DNA from: Sphingopyxis sp. PAMC25046
Lineage (GTDB): Bacteria > Pseudomonadota > Alphaproteobacteria > Sphingomonadales > Sphingomonadaceae
Direction: 5' to 3'
DNA length: 64,000 nt
Assembly (NCBI RefSeq): GCF_004795895.1
Contig: NZ_CP039250.1
Span: 1,922,001 to 1,986,000 of the forward strand
The translations under genes were made by a program, and so were the position numbers. Positions 16,217-23,081 of the stretch are shown here, one piece after another. Each line of letters begins with the position of its first letter. Within the stretch, counting starts at the first letter, position 1. The notes beneath the pieces were generated by a model. That model made no database searches and was not told the origin of the DNA. It was given only the letters and a program-made list of their open reading frames with translations.

Positions 16217-17086
16217 TCAGGTAAGGTTCCTCGACGTTCCATCTGTCTGGCCGACCGCAGACCAATCGCGCTCCCCACCGCCAGCACCAATGATCGCGTC
16301 CATGCGTCCGGCGATCAGTTCCGTCAGTGGCAGTTCCGCATCGCCTGCCGCCGCGAGCGCCAAGCCCACATCCTTGCGCCCCAGCCGCATCGGGAATCCC
16401 GCCGGCTCGAACCGCTTTTGCGCGATGATCGGCCCGTAGCTGCCGATCAGGCGATTGCCGTAGTTCACTTCGAGCAGCAGCGCCGCCATCCGATTCGCGG
16501 CGATCCCGTGAGCGGCGACGATGCGGAACTGTTCCGTCAGCATCTGCATGATGGCCGGGATGCCGGCGTTGAGCGCGATCTTTGCCGCCGCGGCCATCGC
16601 CGGGCGGTCGCCGACCCGTTGCGTCTCTGCCCCGATCGCGTCGAACAAGGGCTGTGCTGCGTCCAGATCGTCCGCGGCGCCCGCTGCGATCACCGACAGC
16701 TTGCCGGCCGCCGCCACGTCCGGGCGGCCCAGCACCTGCGCCGACACGAAACGCTGTCCCGCCTCGGCGTGCGCCGCCGCCAGTCTGGCGGTGAGGTCCA
16801 CGCTGACCGTGCTGCACGAGATATGGAGCAGGTCGGGACCTGCCGCGAGCAGTCCGCCGTTCCCGAACACGACCGCCTCGACGGCCGCGTCGTTGGCCAG
16901 CATCGTCATGACGGTGCCAGCCTGGGCGGCCGCGGCGAGGCCGGCGGCGACCTTCGCACCCCGAGCAGCGAACGGCTCGGCTTTGTTCCGGTCCCGGTTC
17001 CAGACGGTGACCTGGTGACCGGCCGTTAGGAGATTGCCGGCCATGCCCGAGCCCATTTGCCCGAGCCCGACGAATGCTACATCCAT
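16217..17086 (-). CDS. NAD(P)-dependent beta-hydroxyacid dehydrogenase / imine-reductase-like protein
   Basis: The 289-residue protein has an N-terminal NADP-binding Rossmann domain (FVGLGQMGSGMAGNLL, with VWNRDRNKAE after strand 2), then VSAQVLGRPDVAAAGKLSVIAAG and the helical C-terminal domain with AAAAKIALNAG, where the lysine of hydroxyisobutyrate dehydrogenases lies. The GRPDVAAAGK block resembles imine reductase/reductive aminase relatives more than true 3-hydroxyisobutyrate dehydrogenase. The second of two close ATGs was chosen because AGGAG sits six bases ahead of it. It follows the quinone-oxidoreductase-like gene by 73 bases. Confidence 0.87.
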   Translation of the reverse strand: MDVAFVGLGQMGSGMAGNLLTAGHQVTVWNRDRNKAEPFAARGAKVAAGLAAAAQAGTVMTMLANDAAVEAVVFGNGGLLAAGPDLLHISCSTVSVDLTARLAAAHAEAGQRFVSAQVLGRPDVAAAGKLSVIAAGAADDLDAAQPLFDAIGAETQRVGDRPAMAAAAKIALNAGIPAIMQMLTEQFRIVAAHGIAANRMAALLLEVNYGNRLIGSYGPIIAQKRFEPAGFPMRLGRKDVGLALAAAGDAELPLTELIAGRMDAIIGAGGGERDWSAVGQTDGTSRNLT

Positions 17087-17159
17087 TTTCATCTCCTCTA
17101 GCTTCGAGGGCCGCCCCGGCGATCTGAGCTGACCAACCAGGCGACATCGGCGTTGCTCT

Positions 17160-17942
17160 TCAAGCGTCGACCATATCCGCAACGTGGGCGACGAGGCCGG
17201 TTTGGCCCGGCGCAACATGTTCGGCCATCGTGTGGCGATCAGGGAAGTCGCCGCCGTTCTGTGACCGGAAGGGGATGGGCGCGTCGGTGAATAGCCCTGC
17301 AAGACGCACACGCCATGCTGCTTTGATCGCGTCCACTTCCTCCGCCGTGGAAACGTGACCCGCGCCATAGACCACGTGCGTCGGGAGCACGTCCATGCCG
17401 GGGTAGAACAGGGCGCCATGAGTCAGCGGGAACAGCAGCTGATCGATCGGCCCGTTGATACCGCGCGGGCCATAGTCGGCCGCTGGGCCGCCGGCCTGCA
17501 CGTTGACCAGCGCTCGCTTGCCCTTGAGGATGCCATCGCCAAAGCGGAACTCGTTGGAGCCATTCTGATAGCCGTAGGCAAAGCCGAAGGCATAGACCCG
17601 CTCTATCCAGCCCTTCAGGATCGCGGGCACGCCGTACCACCACAGCGGGAACTGCAGGATCACGGCATCGGCTTCGAGCAGCTTCTGCTGCTCGGCGATC
17701 ACGTCGGGCGTCTGATGCCCGCTTGCGTAAGCATGGCCCGACTCCATGATGAACGACAACCGTTCGGGGTTGTCGCGCACTGGAAAGTCGTCGGCGTCGT
17801 ACACCGCCTTCCACTTCATGCCGTAGAGGTCCGAATGGACCACGGTGTGTCCCGCTGCCGACAACGTCTCAGCCGTCACCTCGACCAACTGCCGTGTCAG
17901 CGAAGTGGGTTCGGGGTGCGCGTAAACAACGAGAATGTTCAT
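17160..17942 (-). CDS. NAD(P)H dehydrogenase (quinone), flavodoxin-fold NQO1/KefF type
   Basis: The 260-residue protein starts MNILVVYAHPEPTSLTRQL, the FMN/FAD phosphate-binding start of the family, and has FPLWWYGVPAILKGWIERVYAFGFAY, which carries the flavin and tyrosine contacts of NQO1-type enzymes. It would reduce quinones or other electrophiles by two electrons. AGGAAGAG precedes the ATG. It is the first intact gene of the leftward set, just after the remnant alcohol dehydrogenase and facing a LysR regulator, so control by that regulator is likely. Confidence 0.9.
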   Translation of the reverse strand: MNILVVYAHPEPTSLTRQLVEVTAETLSAAGHTVVHSDLYGMKWKAVYDADDFPVRDNPERLSFIMESGHAYASGHQTPDVIAEQQKLLEADAVILQFPLWWYGVPAILKGWIERVYAFGFAYGYQNGSNEFRFGDGILKGKRALVNVQAGGPAADYGPRGINGPIDQLLFPLTHGALFYPGMDVLPTHVVYGAGHVSTAEEVDAIKAAWRVRLAGLFTDAPIPFRSQNGGDFPDRHTMAEHVAPGQTGLVAHVADMVDA

Positions 17943-17970
17943 AATGATCTCTTCCTGATAGTTGGGGTTG

Positions 17971-18220
17971 CTATAATTCGAGGACGATCTTGCCAAAATA
18001 GCCGCCAGATCCCTGGAGCCGGAAGGCGTCCGCGATTTCGGCCAGCGGAAAGGAGCGGTCGATCACCGGGGGGGGGGTGAACGGCGTCGGCACGGCGGAT
18101 CAGGTCCAATTGAGGCCGGCGACTGCGGATGGCGGTCGGTCCTGGTTCGCCGGGGTCGGGGAGGTCCACCAGCGTCAGGCTGTCGAGCCCTTGGTGCGGA
18201 GAAGCCTGGATAGCTATCAT
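17971..18220 (-). pseudogene. Collapsed zinc-type alcohol dehydrogenase / quinone oxidoreductase
   Basis: The first 30 residues read like the start of an MDR-type dehydrogenase (LDSLTLVDLPDPGEPGP). After a short damaged stretch, a different frame reads VIDRSFPLAEIADAFRLQ and GYFGKIVLEL with a proper stop, which is the C-terminus of the same family. About 250 residues of the usual 320 are missing and the frame is broken near a run of nine G/C bases (18069-18077). The gene was therefore lost by internal deletion. It stands first in the leftward set facing the LysR gene. Confidence 0.8.
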
Positions 18221-18340
18221 AGGAGAAATGGTATCCGGGTCGTCGATTGATGCGTCGCAGGATTAGGCCTGCTCCTGGCTTAAATGGTGCAGTCGCCTTG
18301 GATATTGAAATCGAACCTTTTACGTGTTGTTATCGACACG

Positions 18341-19234
18341 ATGGATACCAGAAACCTCGATCTCGGGCTTCTCGTGACGCTCGAGACCCTGCTTGAGGAG
18401 CGCAACGTCACACGAGCCGCGCGCCGGTTGAACCTCAGCCAGCCTGCTTTGTCGGCACGGCTGGCGCGGCTCCGTGAGGCGCTGGGCGATCCGCTCCTGA
18501 TCCCGGGCCAGCGCGGAATGATCCTGACCCAGCGGGCACTCGAACTGATGCAGCCACTGCACGAGGCACTGGAGGGTGTTCGCCGCGTCGTCGAGCAAGG
18601 AGCGCCGTTCAACCCGGAGACCCTGCGTGCGACGGTGGTGATTGCGGCGAGCGACTACGTCCAATATGCGCTGCTGGCGCGCTACTCGGTCGTTTTGCGG
18701 GCCGAGGCGCCGATGGTCCGCATCGCCTGGCGGACGCTCGACGTGATGGCGCTCACGACACAGTTGGAGCATGGTGAGGTGGACCTGGCCTTGGCAAGGC
18801 CCGAAGAAGCGCCGGCGGCGATGCGCCAGCGCCGGCTCTACGAGGAGGAGTATGTGGTGGTCGCGCGACAAGGGCATCCGGTCGTGCGGGGTGTCCTTGA
18901 TCTGGAGTTGTTCTGTGCGTTGGACCACATCGTCGTTTCAAAACTGGGCGGAGGCTTTGCCGGGCCTACCGATGCGGCGCTTGAGGCGATCGGCCACCGT
19001 CGTACTGTTGCCTTGTCCACGTCGGGCTTCCTGATCGTGCCGGAGATCGTGTCACGATCCGATATGATTGCGGTGATTCCACGTCGGATCGCAGACGGTT
19101 GGCCAGACCGGGTGCAGGTACTGGAACCGCCGCTCCACATACCCGGCTTTGCCATCGCCAGTATCTGGCATGACCGGACCACCAACCATCCCGCACAAGT
19201 CTGGCTGCGTGACCGGCTCGCTACGTTGGCATGA
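18341..19234 (+). CDS. LysR-family transcriptional regulator
   Basis: The 297-residue protein has the N-terminal winged helix of LysR regulators (LETLLEERNVTRAARRLNLSQPALSARLARLREALGD shows the helix-turn-helix; about residues 10-65) and a periplasmic-binding-protein-like effector domain (about 90-290). I chose the ATG at MDTRNLDLGLL, where the family usually starts; an in-frame ATG 19 codons upstream is possible. It is divergent from the dehydrogenase remnant and the quinone reductase gene, the classical arrangement for a LysR activator of redox genes. Confidence 0.93.
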   Translation: MDTRNLDLGLLVTLETLLEERNVTRAARRLNLSQPALSARLARLREALGDPLLIPGQRGMILTQRALELMQPLHEALEGVRRVVEQGAPFNPETLRATVVIAASDYVQYALLARYSVVLRAEAPMVRIAWRTLDVMALTTQLEHGEVDLALARPEEAPAAMRQRRLYEEEYVVVARQGHPVVRGVLDLELFCALDHIVVSKLGGGFAGPTDAALEAIGHRRTVALSTSGFLIVPEIVSRSDMIAVIPRRIADGWPDRVQVLEPPLHIPGFAIASIWHDRTTNHPAQVWLRDRLATLA

Positions 19235-19274
19235 CGTTCCGGCCAGCGTATAAAAGAATGGGTCACCGTCTCAT

Positions 19275-19430
19275 TAGTGCGTACCTTGATATGGATGACG
19301 GCGAGTTGGACTGAGGCGAGGAAGTTGTCGCCGGCTTGCCATATCGGGTTGCGACGGCGCGGAAATGCTTGAGTTATTGAAGTAGCGCTCGACGAGATTG
19401 CACTTCTGGCCTGCGCGCAGGCAATTTTCA
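19275..19430 (-). pseudogene. C-terminal scar of an IS5-family transposase
   Basis: Read leftward, one frame gives NLVERYFNN, a second gives KHFRAVATRYGKPA and a third NFLASVQLAVIHIKV. In order they reproduce the end of IS5/IS427-type transposases (an NLVER-F-N-LK-FR-VATRY-K...NFLA-VQLAS-I block). At least two frameshifts separate the pieces and no N-terminal part is present. Confidence 0.7.
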
Positions 19431-19508
19431 TCGGCTCTGAACTTCGGAAACGTTCCTGGATGGGCTGAGTATCTGTCCGCTTCTTTGGCTTCGGAACCGA
19501 AAGCTGCC

Positions 19509-19525
19509 CGTCCACACACGGCCAA
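19509..19525. repeat. Second copy of a 17-base sequence found at the IS1111-type right end
   Basis: CCGTCCACACACGGCCA is identical to 13368-13384. Flanks differ on both sides. It may be the outer tip of another lost IS1111-type element or a shared target-like sequence. Confidence 0.5.
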
Positions 19526-19603
19526 GAGCAGCGATTTCGCTCCGAAACAAGCGTTCCGGGGGATGAGGTTCCGACCTCGGGCGCAATCGATTGCCACATT
19601 CGC

Positions 19604-20650
19604 TCAAAGAATTCCTGTGTCCTTGAGCCAATCTTCCACAAGCGTCGGCCATCTCTCGACGGGATGACCCAGCGGGCGCATGGCGAAGGCGTGCCCTCCC
19701 CTGGCAAAGAGATGGACTTCTGCTGGAACACCTGCGTCGTCCAGCGCTCGCGCATAGACTATGCTGTTGCAAATCGGATCGACGGGATCGTCCCAAGCCT
19801 GAAGAAGAAATGTTGGCGGGGTCGCCTTGGTGACTTTGATACCAGGATCAAGCGAACCCCCCGCTCTGCAGAGGTGGCCCGGGAACATTGCGATGGCAAA
19901 ATCGGGCCGGCTGCTCACTTTGTCTATTTCGTCAACTGGCTCATATGCAGGTTCGAATATATTGCTGGTCTGAGCGACCAGATAGCCTCCGGCCGAGAAG
20001 CCTATGACACCGATCTTGCGGGGGTTGATCTCGAGTTCACCGGCGCGCGAGCGCATCAAGCGTATCGCACGCTGCGCGTCCTGCAATGCAAGGAGATGTT
20101 TGGGTGTCACGCCACAATCGCAGTCTTCATCATGGTGGTGGTTGCTTTTGGGTACGCGGTATTTGACGAGCACGCAGGTTGTGCCTCTTGAAGTCAGCCA
20201 GTCGCAAACTTCACTACCTTCCAGGTCGATCGCGAGCTTGGCGAATCCTCCGCCGGGAAAAACCAGCATCGCTGCGCCATTGCCGGGTTGTTTGGCTGGA
20301 AACACTGTAAGAGTGGGTACGGCGACGTTGAACACGCCGGTAACCGGACGTCCGGCGAAGCGTTTCGGATTCGTTGCCGTTTCGCTATACTCTGGAGGAA
20401 GTCTGACATCTTCCATGTTCGGCGCGGCTCCAGGCCACAAGGGCGTCTGCTGATGGCCGGCCGGAGGTTGCCACACGCCCTCTTTCCTGCCCTCAATGCT
20501 CGCCGTCTCGGATATCTTTGTCAGGCCCTTAGTGTCAGAATTAAGCGTCTCAGCCTCGCTGCAGCCAGTAACGAAGCCTTGAACGCACAACAGGCCTGCC
20601 AGAATCAGGCTTCGCTGCAATGAAATTCCGGACCGCCCCGCATGCCGCAT
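19604..20650 (-). CDS. Lipoprotein alpha/beta hydrolase, acetyl-esterase type
   Basis: The 348-residue protein starts at an ATG with GGGAGGA upstream and has a lipoprotein-type signal peptide ending FVTGC. The hydrolase core has the oxyanion FPGGGF, the nucleophile GFSAGG, an acid in AWDDPVD and the histidine in RGGHAFAM. This is the BD-FAE/acetylxylan-esterase-like group found in carbohydrate deacetylation. A histidine- and acid-rich insert (KSNHHHDEDCDC) precedes the nucleophile and is unusual. It is isolated in the accessory region, flanked by IS scars. Confidence 0.85.
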   Translation of the reverse strand: MRHAGRSGISLQRSLILAGLLCVQGFVTGCSEAETLNSDTKGLTKISETASIEGRKEGVWQPPAGHQQTPLWPGAAPNMEDVRLPPEYSETATNPKRFAGRPVTGVFNVAVPTLTVFPAKQPGNGAAMLVFPGGGFAKLAIDLEGSEVCDWLTSRGTTCVLVKYRVPKSNHHHDEDCDCGVTPKHLLALQDAQRAIRLMRSRAGELEINPRKIGVIGFSAGGYLVAQTSNIFEPAYEPVDEIDKVSSRPDFAIAMFPGHLCRAGGSLDPGIKVTKATPPTFLLQAWDDPVDPICNSIVYARALDDAGVPAEVHLFARGGHAFAMRPLGHPVERWPTLVEDWLKDTGIL

Positions 20651-21124
20651 TGTGCCGCTTCCTCCCGTTGAATCGCCAGCAGAAAAATTCCTCCTGACAA
20701 CATCTAGCCTCCAAGCGACCACGTGGCCAAAGGATGATTTCTCGGGCCAGAGGCCAATTTTTTTTGGGGCAAGCGTGGATCTGGAGTATGCTCGCTAAAC
20801 ACGCCGCGCCTTTGAAGTCGCAGCGCGGCATGAACTTTGCGCGCGCGGCTCCTATTGCTTGCATTGCGAAAGGTCTGCCATCCGTCTCTTGCTGAAGCTC
20901 CAGCCGGAACGTCAGCTTTTCATGATTTTCTACCGAAAGCAGTCCGTCGGCAATCGGCCAGAACCGACGAAAATCACCCAGTGTTCGACGGTGCCAACGG
21001 AATGTGAAGCATCGGCTGGAAAGTTGGCTGCTGCGTTTCTACCTATAAGGTCGCTCGATCTATGCCGTGGCGCCATCTGGCAATGCCGAGGAACTAACTG
21101 CGACAAGCCTGTAGGAAAAATTCC
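20651..21124. other. Intergenic stretch without a recognisable gene
   Basis: Open frames on both strands are short and resemble no family. The stretch is AT-richer than the core (a run of eight T at about 20758-20765) and separates two divergent hydrolase genes, so it should hold their promoters. I see no clear promoter match. Confidence 0.4.
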
Positions 21125-21787
21125 TTGTCCAAAATTGTCAACGGCGCGAGTCTGAAGCCGCGCTCCGGAGCTTCGCCTAAAAAGATCGTGCTGCTGCTTC
21201 ATGGGTTTGGTTCAAGCGGCGCAGACATGATCGCGCTCGCGCCCCAATGGCAAGAGGCGCTTCCCGACACATTGTTCCTCGCCCCGCATGCGCCGCAGCG
21301 CTGCGGAATGATGGGAGCCGGATACCAATGGTGGGGACTGACCGGATTCTCACCGTCGGCACTGGCAGCTGGCGCGGCCTCGGCGGCGCCCGCGATTGAT
21401 GCCTTTATCGACCGCAAACTTGCACAGTATGAGCTGACCGAGGCAGATTTGGCGCTTGTCGGCTTCAGCCAGGGCACGATGATGGCGCTTCATGTAGCTC
21501 TCCGCCGGCGGCGCGCGGTCGCCGCAGTGGTGGGTTATTCGGGGATGCTAACGAGCACGGCCGATATTGCGCACGATGACTTCGCAAAGCCGCCGGTGCT
21601 CCTAGTGCATGGAACGGCTGATCCCGTGGTTCCGATCGCGGCGCTGCACATGGCAGAAGGCGAGCTGAGGCGCCTCGGTGTGGAGGTCACCACACACATC
21701 TCCTACGGCGTCGCTCACAGCGTCGAACCAGTCGGCCTGCGGCTTGGCCGGGATTTCATCGCCGACACCTTCGCGCGTTCGCGGTGA
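21125..21787 (+). CDS. Alpha/beta hydrolase, phospholipase/carboxylesterase type
   Basis: The 220-residue protein has the compact fold of the YpfH/carboxylesterase 2 family: oxyanion LLLHGFGSSGAD, APHAPQRCG with the QWW segment, the nucleophile GFSQG, the acid in HGTADPVVP and the histidine in GVAHSV. No signal peptide is seen. The start is a TTG because no ATG or GTG lies near the N-terminus; AGGAAAAATTCC precedes it. It is a single gene at the right end of the accessory region. Confidence 0.85.
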   Translation: MSKIVNGASLKPRSGASPKKIVLLLHGFGSSGADMIALAPQWQEALPDTLFLAPHAPQRCGMMGAGYQWWGLTGFSPSALAAGAASAAPAIDAFIDRKLAQYELTEADLALVGFSQGTMMALHVALRRRRAVAAVVGYSGMLTSTADIAHDDFAKPPVLLVHGTADPVVPIAALHMAEGELRRLGVEVTTHISYGVAHSVEPVGLRLGRDFIADTFARSR

Positions 21788-22000
21788 GTACATTCAATAT
21801 TCTCTGACGGCGGTTGATCCGACCCAAAAAGATTGGCTCAAAAAATCACTTGTTCAAGACGAATCACTGGTGTTTAAGACGTCTCGGATTCCCTGTTTTG
21901 GCATCAAACCCGAGCATCAAAACTGCCTCGGGGCCGCTGTTGGGGCTAAAATTTTATCGAAATCGGATAATTTTTTTCCGTTTCAAATCATAACTTTAGA

Positions 22001-22025
22001 GGCGGGTTTCCCGCTACCCGCTCCA
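22001..22025. other. Hairpin with a tRNA-Gly-like 3' end
   Basis: GGCGGGTTTCCCGC followed by TACCCGCTCCA folds as a small hairpin downstream of the leftward FKBP gene. It also resembles the 3' end of bacterial tRNA-Gly (T-arm plus acceptor and CCA) with four T-loop bases missing. It could be a terminator without a T-tract or a degraded attachment site at the edge of the accessory region; both readings are weak. Confidence 0.3.
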
Positions 22026-22041
22026 GGCCTTTCCCCGACAA

Positions 22042-22539
22042 TCAGCCCGCAGGCTCGATGCCGAGCAGTTCCACCGCGAACAACAGAGTCGCGCCGCCCG
22101 GAATCGGGCCCTTTCCGTCGGGGCCATAGGCGAGCTGCCACGGGATCGCGAATTCGACCTTGTCGCCGACGCCCATGAGCTGGACGCCTTCCTGCCAGCC
22201 GTCGATCACGCGATTGAGCGGAAAGGTGGCGGGTTCGCCGCGCGCGACTGAACTGTCGAACTCGCGGCCGTCAGCGAAGGTGCCGACATAATGGACGGTG
22301 ACTTCATCGGTCGCGCCGGGGTGGGCGCCGCTGCCGTCGCCTGCAACGCGCCGCCAGCGCAGCCCGCTTGGGGTCACGCGCCATCCGTCGGCGCCATGGC
22401 GTTCGGCGAGCGCGGCCATTTGCCGGTTAAGGTATGCGGTGCCCTGCATAGGCGCCGCATCGGTCGGCTGGGCGTGGACTGCGGCGGATAGGCACAGGGT
22501 GGCGGCTGCGGCGGCAATCAGCCGGTGCGGCGATGACAT
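22042..22539 (-). CDS. Exported FKBP-type peptidyl-prolyl isomerase
   Basis: The 165-residue protein has a signal peptide (LIAAAAATLCLSAAVHAQ) and a single FKBP domain over about residues 55-163: VTVHYVGTFADGREFDSS, FPLNRVIDGWQEGVQLM and IPWQLAYGPDGKGPIPGGATLLFAVELL are the conserved blocks, including the substrate-pocket Tyr, Phe, Val-Ile and Trp. It should act in the periplasm on prolyl bonds during protein folding. It is a single leftward gene. Confidence 0.93.
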   Translation of the reverse strand: MSSPHRLIAAAAATLCLSAAVHAQPTDAAPMQGTAYLNRQMAALAERHGADGWRVTPSGLRWRRVAGDGSGAHPGATDEVTVHYVGTFADGREFDSSVARGEPATFPLNRVIDGWQEGVQLMGVGDKVEFAIPWQLAYGPDGKGPIPGGATLLFAVELLGIEPAG

Positions 22540-22618
22540 AGGCGTGAAACTCCCTCGAACGATGCCTGCATAAACGCATCGCGGGCCGGATAGGCAAGGG
22601 GCTATCTGTCGGATGGCA

Positions 22619-22643
22619 GGAACTTTCGCGGGCCGTCGTCGTT
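22619..22643 (+). promoter_or_regulatory. EcfG-type general stress promoter
   Basis: GGAAC and CGTT are separated by exactly 16 bases, matching the alphaproteobacterial EcfG consensus (GGAAC-N16/17-CGTT). It points toward the DUF1328 gene, whose ATG is 120 bases downstream. Membrane proteins of this type are typical members of the stress regulon. Confidence 0.65.
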
Positions 22644-22762
22644 CTGCGTTCGTATCGACTATCAGATGTTTGATGCGCGGCCACCGGCCGTTCCCCCCTC
22701 GAAAGCCATGCGCTTTCGAAACCGGTGATGCGCGCGAATGCAAAAATGCAAGGAGACGACAG

Positions 22763-22936
22763 ATGTTCAAATGGGCTTTGATTTTCGCCGTGATCGCGCT
22801 GATCGCCGCGGTACTCGGCTTTGGCGGCGTTGCGGGTGCGGCGGCAGGTGTCGCCAAGATCCTGTTCTTCGTCGGTCTCGCGCTTGTGGTGCTGTTCCTG
22901 ATCCTCGGATCGGCCGCGGCGCGCAAGATAAGTTAA
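22763..22936 (+). CDS. DUF1328 small membrane protein (YtjA family)
   Basis: The 57-residue protein consists of two hydrophobic helices, with [21 protein letters not shown] at the N-terminus and [18 protein letters not shown] at the C-terminus, matching the DUF1328/UPF0391 family. AAGGAGACGACAG precedes the ATG. The function is unknown; the family is often strongly expressed under stress or in stationary phase, in agreement with the EcfG-type promoter upstream. Confidence 0.9.
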   Translation: MFKWALIFAVIALIAAVLGFGGVAGAAAGVAKILFFVGLALVVLFLILGSAAARKIS

Positions 22937-23043
22937 AAAGATTCGGCGCGTCGGGAACCATCCGGGATCCGCCGCGTTTCATTTGTCTGCTCGATCGAAA
23001 GAGAGAGTGGAATTTGACTTCTGTCTTCGGACGAAGTCTAGGG

Positions 23044-23073
23044 AAGCCCCGCCGCAGAAATGCGACGGGGCTT
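23044..23073. terminator. Bidirectional terminator hairpin
   Basis: AAGCCCCG and CGGGGCTT pair around an inner CGCA-GAAA-TGCG stem-loop with one mismatch. In the rightward direction ACTCTTTT follows. It lies between the convergent DUF1328 and DUF885 genes and can serve both. Confidence 0.75.
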
Positions 23074-23081
23074 ACTCTTTT

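Larger units (their letters stand above)
19235..19603. other. Non-coding stretch with mobile-element scars
   Basis: No intact gene. The left part carries remains of an IS5-type transposase (separate entry) on the minus strand. The right part holds an exact 17-base copy (19509-19525) of sequence at the right end of the IS1111-type element. The rest shows no recognisable family in any frame. Confidence 0.6.
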
